Assembly: GCA_900539035.1 (NCBI GenBank)
Contig: UQAU01000036.1
Location: forward strand, 1 to 18,335
DNA: 18,335 bases
Direction of reading: 5' to 3'
DNA from: an uncultured Collinsella sp.
Lineage (GTDB): Bacteria; Actinomycetota; Coriobacteriia; Coriobacteriales; Coriobacteriaceae
Shown: piece by piece, positions 13,765-18,335 of the stretch
How positions within the stretch are numbered: the stretch's first letter is position 1
Layout of the letters: the number at the start of each line of letters is the position of its first letter
The notes under the pieces: model-generated
Told to the model about the DNA's origin: nothing
The model's database searches: none
Seen by the model: only the letters and a program-made list of their open reading frames with translations
Made by a program: the position numbers and the translations under genes

Positions 13765-14976
13765 ATGCTGTCTGTTGACGAGCAAATGCGTATCATCACC
13801 TCGGGCGCCGCGCAGATCGTTCCTGAGGCCGACCTTCGCAAGAAGCTTGAGAAGGGCGAGCCCCTCAACATCAAGCTCGGCGTCGACCCCACCAGCCCCG
13901 ACCTGCACCTGGGCCATGCCGTGCCGCTGCGCAAGATGCGCCAGTTCCAGGACTTGGGCCACAACGTCACCCTCATCATCGGCAACGGCACCGCGCTGAT
14001 CGGCGACCCCTCGGGCAAGAATTCCACCCGTCCGCAGCTTTCGCAGGAGCAGATCGAGGCCAATGCCGAGACCTACGTGAGCCAGGCCATGAAGATCCTG
14101 GATCCCGAGAAGACCACCATCGTGCACAACGGCGACTGGATCCTTTCGATGGATCTGGCCGGCCTGCTGCAGGTGTGCTCCAAGTTCACCGTCGCCCGCA
14201 TCCTCGAGCGCGATGACTTTACCAAGCGCTACCAGTCCCAGACGCCGATCGCCCTGCACGAGTTCCTGTACCCCGTGATGCAGGCCTTTGACTCCGTGCA
14301 GATCAAGGCCGACGTCGAGATGGGCGGCACCGACCAGCTCTTCAACCTGCTCGCCGGACGCGAGCTTATGGAGAAGATGGGCATGGAGCCGCAGATTGCG
14401 CTCACCATGCCGCTGCTCGAGGGTACCGACGGCGTGCGCAAGATGTCCAAGTCCTATGGCAACTACATCGGCCTGACCGATGCTCCCAAGGATATGTTCG
14501 GCAAGACCATGTCCATCCCCGACGAGATGATCGGCAAGTACTATCGTCTGGCCAGCTCGCTCACCCCGGCCGAGGTCGACAAGATCGACGCTGCCCTGGC
14601 CGACGGCTCTGCCGATCCCTACGAGCTCAAGCGCGCACTGGGCCGCGACCTGTGCGACACCTACCACGGCGCCGGCGCCGGCGACGAGGCTCAGGCCGAG
14701 TTCGACCGTGTGTTCAAGGAGGGCCAGCTCGCCGACTTCCCCGAGAAGCACGTTGAGCTGACCGTCAACGACGAGGGCCAGATCTACCTCGCCGGCCTGC
14801 TCAAGGACTTGGGTCTTTCGGCGAGCGCCGGCCAGGCTCGTCGCGATATCGACGGCGGCGGCGTCAAGATCAACGGCAAGGCCGTGGCTCCCAAGAGCTA
14901 CAACATCGACCCCAGCGCCCTCAAGCTGGGCGACACCCTCTCCGTAGGCAAGCGCAAGGGCTTCAAGTTGATTTAG
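13765..14976 (+). CDS. tyrS: Tyrosyl-tRNA synthetase (TyrZ-like class)
   Basis: It charges tRNA-Tyr with tyrosine. The class I signatures are HLGH (H48-H51) in KLGVDPTSPDLHLGHAVPL and KMSKS (226-230). VEMGGTDQLFNL is the tyrosine-site motif of the TyrZ-like subgroup rather than the classical TyrS subgroup. An S4-like RNA-binding domain closes the protein (about 340-403, with AGQARRDIDGGGVKINGKAV). Length is 403 aa. ATG 13765 is chosen because AAGGAGGA lies 6 nt upstream. The gene follows the U32 gene by 96 nt in the same frame, without an obvious T-box. Confidence 0.97.
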   Translation: MLSVDEQMRIITSGAAQIVPEADLRKKLEKGEPLNIKLGVDPTSPDLHLGHAVPLRKMRQFQDLGHNVTLIIGNGTALIGDPSGKNSTRPQLSQEQIEANAETYVSQAMKILDPEKTTIVHNGDWILSMDLAGLLQVCSKFTVARILERDDFTKRYQSQTPIALHEFLYPVMQAFDSVQIKADVEMGGTDQLFNLLAGRELMEKMGMEPQIALTMPLLEGTDGVRKMSKSYGNYIGLTDAPKDMFGKTMSIPDEMIGKYYRLASSLTPAEVDKIDAALADGSADPYELKRALGRDLCDTYHGAGAGDEAQAEFDRVFKEGQLADFPEKHVELTVNDEGQIYLAGLLKDLGLSASAGQARRDIDGGGVKINGKAVAPKSYNIDPSALKLGDTLSVGKRKGFKLI

Positions 14977-14978
14977 TT

Positions 14979-15000
14979 CCGCCGTTCTACCGAACGGCGG
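14979..15000 (+). terminator. Perfect hairpin immediately after tyrS
   Basis: CCGCCGTTC / GAACGGCGG (14979-14987 and 14992-15000) with a TACC loop starts 2 nt after the tyrS stop. No T-run follows, so it may be an RNA 3' protector or part of a rho-dependent end rather than a true intrinsic terminator. Confidence 0.5.
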
Positions 15001-15015
15001 ACCGGCCGACGCTGC

Positions 15016-15114
15016 GCGGGCCGCATTTGGACAATCTGACGTTCAACTTCAAGGGCGCGACCAGAAGGTCAGCGCCCTTTCGTTTCACGTCACCTTGTCT
15101 CAAATGCGGCCCGC
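15016..15114. repeat. Long imperfect inverted repeat / structured element, copy 2
   Basis: The outer arms GCGGGCCGCATTTG (15016-15029) and CAAATGCGGCCCGC (15101-15114) are perfect. Inner stems are 15030-15034/15095-15099, 15037-15042/15087-15092, 15045-15047/15082-15084 and 15051-15058/15072-15079. The cap is GACC-agaa-GGTC (15059-15070) with a single-base bulge at 15071. The layout and core are homologous to 2843-2930, in the same orientation. It occupies the first part of the 356-nt tyrS-ade gap. Confidence 0.8.
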
Positions 15115-15235
15115 TCGCTGCCGTTGCCAAAACATCGGCGCTCCCGTTGTTGGCACTTTGGGACACTCCTTGTATTGGTGCTCAGCGGCAGTCCCCATTG
15201 CACCAAGTGGCGTGTGCCGTTAAGCGGAAGGGGTG
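15115..15235. other. Non-coding stretch with degenerate GGGAC repeats
   Basis: This remainder of the tyrS-ade gap has no convincing gene. It holds TTGGGACACTCCTTG at 15159-15173, close to the GGGGAC motifs at 17186 and 18192. A further GGGGAC lies on the minus strand (15191-15196), inside the loop of a TTGGTGC/GCACCAA hairpin (15175-15181 with 15200-15206). It looks like a decayed repeat region. Confidence 0.45.
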
Positions 15236-15264
15236 TTAGCGGGGCTTTCGTTTGGGCATACAAT
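15236..15264 (+). promoter_or_regulatory. Putative ade promoter
   Basis: TTAGCG (15236-15241) and TACAAT (15259-15264) are 17 bp apart; the -10 matches five of six consensus bases. Transcription from about 15271 would leave a leader of about 62 nt before the ade start. Confidence 0.5.
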
Positions 15265-15276
15265 GGCTATTAGCTT

Positions 15277-15313
15277 GCTGCGGTGAAGGCTCGTCCGCTC
15301 CGCAGCTGTTTTC
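15277..15313 (+). promoter_or_regulatory. Hairpin with T-run in the ade leader
   Basis: GCTGCGG (15277-15283) and CCGCAGC (15300-15306) form a perfect 7-bp stem, followed after two bases by TTTTC. The position, between the putative promoter and the start codon, suggests possible attenuation. It does not match the purine riboswitch consensus. Confidence 0.35.
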
Positions 15314-15332
15314 TACGGTTAAAGGAGTATGT

Positions 15333-17153
15333 ATGTCCGTTGAGGTCATGAGGTCTGTGATCGATGCTGCCGAGGGGCGCGTGCCCATCGACACGCTGTT
15401 TACCAATGCGCAGATCGTCGACGTGTATGGCCAGCGTGTGGCGCCCGGTAGCGTTGCCGTCAAGGACGGTGTGATCGTCGGCGTGCTCTACGATGGTCGC
15501 GACGATGCCGCTGGCACCTACGAGGCAACTGAGGTCATCGACTGCCAGGGTCGCTATCTCGCTCCCGGTTTTATTGACGGACATCTGCATATCGAGTCTT
15601 CGAACATCCGTCCCGCCGAGTATGCTCGCATGGCCGCGACGCGCGGCACTACCACCGCCATTGCCGACAGCCACGAGATTGCCAATGTTGCCGGTCTCGA
15701 CGGCTTGCGCTTTATGATTGAGGACGGCCGCCGCGCACCCATCTCCATCAAGTACATGATGCCTTCGTGCGTGCCCGCGCTGCCCGACGAGCAGGCCGGT
15801 GCCGTTATTTCGGCTGCCGATATGCAGGCGTTTTTTGCCGAGCATCCGGGCGATGTCTTTGGTCTGGGCGAGATGATGAACCTGCCGGGCGTCTTTATGG
15901 CCGATCCCGAGACCTGCGCCCGCATCGATGCTGCCAACCAGACGCTGTCCAAGCAGGTCGACGGCCATGCGCCGCTCGTTGCCGGTAAGGACCTCAACGC
16001 CTATGCCGCAGCGGGCATTATCGCCGACCACGAGTCGACGATTCCCGAGGAGGCACTCGACAAGCTGTCCCGCGGCATGTATGTGATGCTGCGTGAGGGT
16101 ACGTGCAGCCACGACCTGGCCAATTTGTCCCCGATGCTGCTGGAGAATCCTGTCCGCGCCCGCCGCTGCTGCTTTGCGACCGACGACCGCGCTCCCTCCG
16201 ATGCGCTTGCGACCGGCATGATCGACAATGCCTGCCGTGTGGCGATTGAGGCCGGTATCGACCCCGTGGTCGCTATCTCTATGGCGTCCCTCTCTACGGC
16301 CGAGGCGTTTGGCCTGGACCACGGCTGCCGCGACCCGCACGAGCTTCGCGGCGCAATCGCCCCGGGCAAGCGTGCCGACCTGCTGGTGCTCAATGACCTG
16401 ACGTTTGCCACGGCTCCGCATCGCGTATATGCCGCCGGTGCCCTGGTGGCGCAGGACGGCACCTTTGTGGGCGAGATCGCACCCGAGATGGCCGAGGTTG
16501 CGGCCCTTGCCGATGAGCTGCGCGCCTCCGTTAAGCTGCCGAAGCTTTCGCTCGACGTATTCGACTATGCCTTTAAGCCAGGCGAGGCCGTGATTGACGT
16601 GGTGCCGGGCAAGGCCATCACGGGCATGGTTCGTCCCGAGAGCGCCGAGGGCCTGCGCCGTATTATGCTGATCGAGCGCCACGGCCGCGGTGTGTCACTG
16701 CAGGCCGAGGGCGCCGACGGTGATGGTCCTGCGGGCCTGGGACTCGTTGGCAAGCACATCGGTCGCGGCTGGGTGCGCGGCTTTACCATCACGGGTGGTG
16801 CCATCGCCTCGACGATCGGACACGACTCGCACAACGTGTGCGTCGTGGGCGATAACGCCGCCGATATGATGGCCGCCGTTGAGGCCGTGGGCCAGGGCGG
16901 CCACGTGCTGGTGCGCAACGGCGAGGTCGTGGCGCGCATTCCGCTGGCGCTCGGTGGCCTTATGAGCGAAGGCACGGCCGAGGACGTTGCCGCGCAGCAC
17001 GACGACTTTATGGTCAAGGCGCGCGCCATGGGTATTGAGCCGCCGCTCGACCCCATCATGGGCATCATCTTCCTGCCCCTGCCGGTCATCCCGACGCTCC
17101 GCATCCGCCCCGAGGGCATGTTCGACGTCACGACCTTCACCTACGCCGACTAG
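15333..17153 (+). CDS. ade: Adenine deaminase
   Basis: It hydrolyses adenine to hypoxanthine and ammonia for purine salvage. It belongs to the metal-dependent amidohydrolase superfamily: DGHLHIESS places metal ligands H84 and H86 with E88, and ADSHEIANV (D112, H114, E115) is the adenine-deaminase version of the next motif. GHAPL, TDDRAPSD and GAIAPGKRADLLVL are further family marks, and the C-terminal GRGWVRGFTITGGAIASTIGHDSHN is characteristic. Length is 606 aa, normal or slightly long. ATG 15333 follows AAAGGAG by 5 nt; the overlapping ATG at 15329 is out of frame. The stop codon lies inside the first unit of a 27-bp repeat. Confidence 0.95.
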   Translation: MSVEVMRSVIDAAEGRVPIDTLFTNAQIVDVYGQRVAPGSVAVKDGVIVGVLYDGRDDAAGTYEATEVIDCQGRYLAPGFIDGHLHIESSNIRPAEYARMAATRGTTTAIADSHEIANVAGLDGLRFMIEDGRRAPISIKYMMPSCVPALPDEQAGAVISAADMQAFFAEHPGDVFGLGEMMNLPGVFMADPETCARIDAANQTLSKQVDGHAPLVAGKDLNAYAAAGIIADHESTIPEEALDKLSRGMYVMLREGTCSHDLANLSPMLLENPVRARRCCFATDDRAPSDALATGMIDNACRVAIEAGIDPVVAISMASLSTAEAFGLDHGCRDPHELRGAIAPGKRADLLVLNDLTFATAPHRVYAAGALVAQDGTFVGEIAPEMAEVAALADELRASVKLPKLSLDVFDYAFKPGEAVIDVVPGKAITGMVRPESAEGLRRIMLIERHGRGVSLQAEGADGDGPAGLGLVGKHIGRGWVRGFTITGGAIASTIGHDSHNVCVVGDNAADMMAAVEAVGQGGHVLVRNGEVVARIPLALGGLMSEGTAEDVAAQHDDFMVKARAMGIEPPLDPIMGIIFLPLPVIPTLRIRPEGMFDVTTFTYAD

Positions 17154-17200
17154 TCATCGGGGACGTTCTTAAACGACTAGTCATCGGGGACACTCTTTGG
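17147..17200. repeat. 27-bp tandem repeat with GGGGAC motifs behind ade
   Basis: CGACTAGTCATCGGGGAC occurs perfectly at 17147-17164 and 17174-17191 (period 27). It is followed by GTTCTT in the first unit and ACTCTT in the second. Each unit carries the palindrome GACTAGTC. The first unit includes the last ade codon and its TAG, so the second unit contains a copy of the gene end. Confidence 0.9.
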
Positions 17201-17279
17201 CGGGCTGCTTGACGCCGCGACCGTAGGACCTCTGGCATGTGTGAGCTATTTGCCAGGTCCTTGTAACGTTTACGCCCGC
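17200..17279 (+). promoter_or_regulatory. Structured leader upstream of the HAD gene
   Basis: AGGAC (17225-17229) plus CTGGCA (17232-17237) pair with TGCCAG (17251-17256) plus GTCCT (17257-17261), with a CT bulge. GCGGGC (17200-17205) and GCCCGC (17274-17279) could close an outer stem. It precedes the start-codon hairpin by 14 nt, so the two may act together as a leader. I recognise no known riboswitch class. Confidence 0.4.
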
Positions 17280-17292
17280 GGAGTCTTATTTG

Positions 17293-17358
17293 AGCTCCCT
17301 TTGGGTACGTTGGAATCGGATACGCGTTCGATTCCAACAAGCCCGAAGGGAGCTTTTC
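17293..17358 (+). promoter_or_regulatory. Stable hairpin covering the HAD ribosome binding site
   Basis: AGCTCCCTTTGGG (17293-17305) pairs with CCCGAAGGGAGCT (17342-17354), one wobble. After a 3x3 internal loop, GTTGGAATCG (17309-17318) pairs with CGATTCCAAC (17329-17338). The right arm contains AAGGGAG (17346-17352), the Shine-Dalgarno sequence for ATG 17360, and TTTTCT follows. It could act as an intrinsic terminator, a translation block, or both. Confidence 0.75.
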
Positions 17359-17359
17359 T

Positions 17360-18154
17360 ATGTTTAAACTGATTGCATCCGATATGGACGGCACACTGCT
17401 TGACGAAAACGGCCAGGTGCCTCCCGAGACCTACGAACTGATTCTGGCGCTACACGAGCATGGCGTGCATTTCGCCGCATCGTCAGGCCGTCGCTACGAT
17501 CGCCTGTGCGAGTTCTTTGCGCCCGTTCGTGACAAGATGGACTTTGTCGCCGCTAACGGCGCCCAGGTCTACGCCGACGGTAAGATGGTAGACCGTGAGG
17601 TGTATTCCCACCTGGCGATTCGAAGGCTCGCCCAAGCCGTCAGGACGTTTCCCAATCTGCATCTTGCGCTCTTTGACCGAACCAAGTCCTTCCTGCTCGA
17701 TGACGAGTGCAAGTTCGTGCGTGAGGTCGATAAGGACCTTCCCAATGCCGAGCGCATTTGGGAGCTGCCCGATCCCAGCGTAAATATCATCAAAGCGAGT
17801 ATCTTTTGCGACGACAGTGCGGTTATGGACAGTGCGTACGTGCTACAGCGCGAACTTGGTCAGCTCTTTACTTTTGCGCCTTCGGGCAACGCGTGGATCG
17901 ATGCCATGCAGCCCGGTGTGTCGAAGGCCTCGGGTATCGCGCAGCTCGCGGAGCATTACGGCATTGGACGCGACGAGGTCATGGCGTTTGGCGACTCGAT
18001 GAACGACTACGAGATCATTCGCTTTGTCGGCACAGGCTGCGCGATGGAAAACGCGCGCCCCGCGCTCAAGGCGGTGGCCGATCGTGTCGTAGGCTGCAAC
18101 CGCGACCACGCCGTTCAGCATGAGCTCCGTCGCGTGCTGGAGAGTCTCTCCTAA
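17360..18154 (+). CDS. Cof-type HAD-IIB phosphatase
   Basis: This cytosolic phosphatase, HAD superfamily subclass IIB, usually acts on sugar phosphates, flavin or pyridoxal phosphates; the substrate here cannot be told. Motif I is DMDGT with nucleophile D8 and acid D10; motif II is AASSGR (S41/S42); motif III lysine is K189 (VSKASGI); motif IV is GDSMND (D212, D216). Length is 264 aa, typical. ATG 17360 follows AAGGGAG by 7 nt, but that site is buried in a 62-nt hairpin, so expression is probably controlled in the leader. The gene is bracketed by GGGGAC repeats on both sides and may have its own regulation apart from ade. Confidence 0.93.
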   Translation: MFKLIASDMDGTLLDENGQVPPETYELILALHEHGVHFAASSGRRYDRLCEFFAPVRDKMDFVAANGAQVYADGKMVDREVYSHLAIRRLAQAVRTFPNLHLALFDRTKSFLLDDECKFVREVDKDLPNAERIWELPDPSVNIIKASIFCDDSAVMDSAYVLQRELGQLFTFAPSGNAWIDAMQPGVSKASGIAQLAEHYGIGRDEVMAFGDSMNDYEIIRFVGTGCAMENARPALKAVADRVVGCNRDHAVQHELRRVLESLS

Positions 18155-18155
18155 T

Positions 18156-18203
18156 CCGGCAGATGGGGACGTTCTTTTTCTGCCGGCAGTGGGGGACAGT
18201 CCT
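18156..18203. repeat. 27-bp tandem repeat with GGGGAC motifs behind the HAD gene
   Basis: CCGGCAG is at 18156-18162 and 18183-18189, and GGGGAC at 18165-18170 and 18192-18197, all at a 27-bp period. They are followed by GTTCTT and AGTCCTT. The repeat starts 1 nt after the HAD stop. The second unit carries the palindrome CTGCCGGCAG, and GGCAG/CTGCC can form a stem around the first GGGGAC. Confidence 0.85.
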
Positions 18204-18217
18204 TGCAGCTTTTCCGA

Positions 18218-18278
18218 GGGTAGCTAATTTGGGACGGGCTATTTTAGCTACCCGCTTATGGGGTAGCTAAAATAGCCC
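18218..18278. repeat. TAGCTA-centred inverted repeat, three half-sites
   Basis: GGGCTATTTTAGCTACCC (18236-18253) and its perfect reverse complement (18261-18278) form an 18-bp stem with a 7-nt loop. A further direct copy of GGGTAGCTAA stands at 18218-18227, followed by TTTGGGAC. No T-run follows, so a repeat element or a multi-site operator is more likely than a terminator. Confidence 0.8.
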
Positions 18279-18289
18279 CATTACAGTTT

Positions 18290-18315
18290 GAGTCGTCCGA
18301 AAGGGCGGCTCTTTT
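18290..18315 (+). terminator. Possible intrinsic terminator near the window end
   Basis: GAGTCGTCC (18290-18298) and GGGCGGCTC (18303-18311), with two wobbles, are closed by a GAAA loop and followed by four T. It is about 135 nt behind the HAD stop, so it may end that transcript or belong to the leader of an unseen gene. Confidence 0.6.
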
Positions 18316-18335
18316 CCGTTGCACGGTTATACGAT

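Noticed and set aside
15027..15239. 70-codon open frame in the tyrS-ade gap
   Set aside because: It runs through the structured element and decayed repeats, lacks a ribosome binding site and shows no protein-like pattern.
15277..15325. Purine riboswitch in front of ade (TTTTCTACGGTT recalls GUUUCUACC)
   Set aside because: The required P1 closing stem and the two matching loop sequences are missing.

Overview
The window is GC-rich, densely coded bacterial chromosome. It carries the end of the spc ribosomal-protein operon and the whole alpha operon (rplO end, secY, adk, map, infA, rpmJ, rpsM, rpsK, rpsD, rpoA, rplQ, then truA). The gene order, the zinc-type LID of Adk, the Ala/Pro/Lys/Glu-rich tail on L17 and the overall protein flavour suggest a Gram-positive actinobacterium, most likely a gut Coriobacteriia such as Collinsella. 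This assignment is inference from memory of gene order and style; no search was run.

Layout. 1-6440 (+): translation, secretion and RNA polymerase genes, split at 2832-3064 into an upstream unit (rplO-secY-adk-map, with overlapping or near-touching genes) and a downstream unit starting at infA. The downstream unit ends at a textbook UUCG-loop terminator (6467-6497). 6533-9129 (+): truA, a degenerate family-2 glycosyltransferase-like gene and an argR-type repressor. 9257-9295: a strong terminator between the converging argR and a class A penicillin-binding protein gene (9319-11547, -). 11710-17153 (+): a U32-family protein, tyrS (TyrZ-like) and adenine deaminase. 17360-18154 (+): a Cof-type HAD phosphatase. 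No transposase, CRISPR array, rRNA or tRNA was recognised.

The most interesting material is intergenic. (1) The gaps after map and after tyrS each hold a long hairpin (2843-2930 and 15016-15114). The two share a homologous core and the same internal-loop and bulge layout. Eight stem pairs differ between the copies with pairing kept on both sides, which suggests a dispersed structured RNA or mini-element family. (2) Two 27-bp-period tandem repeats carrying GGGGAC motifs sit directly behind the stop codons of ade and the HAD gene, and so bracket the HAD gene. (3) The HAD gene start is covered by a very stable hairpin that hides its ribosome binding site and ends in a T-run. (4) argR has palindromic candidate operator sites in its leader. 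(5) A long perfect TAGCTA-centred inverted repeat lies at the right end.

How the genes work together: the first two thirds is growth-rate machinery (ribosome, Sec channel, nucleotide balance, methionine removal, RNA polymerase alpha, tRNA pseudouridylation). The right part combines cell-wall synthesis (PBP), RNA modification (probable role of the U32 protein), tRNA charging and purine salvage.
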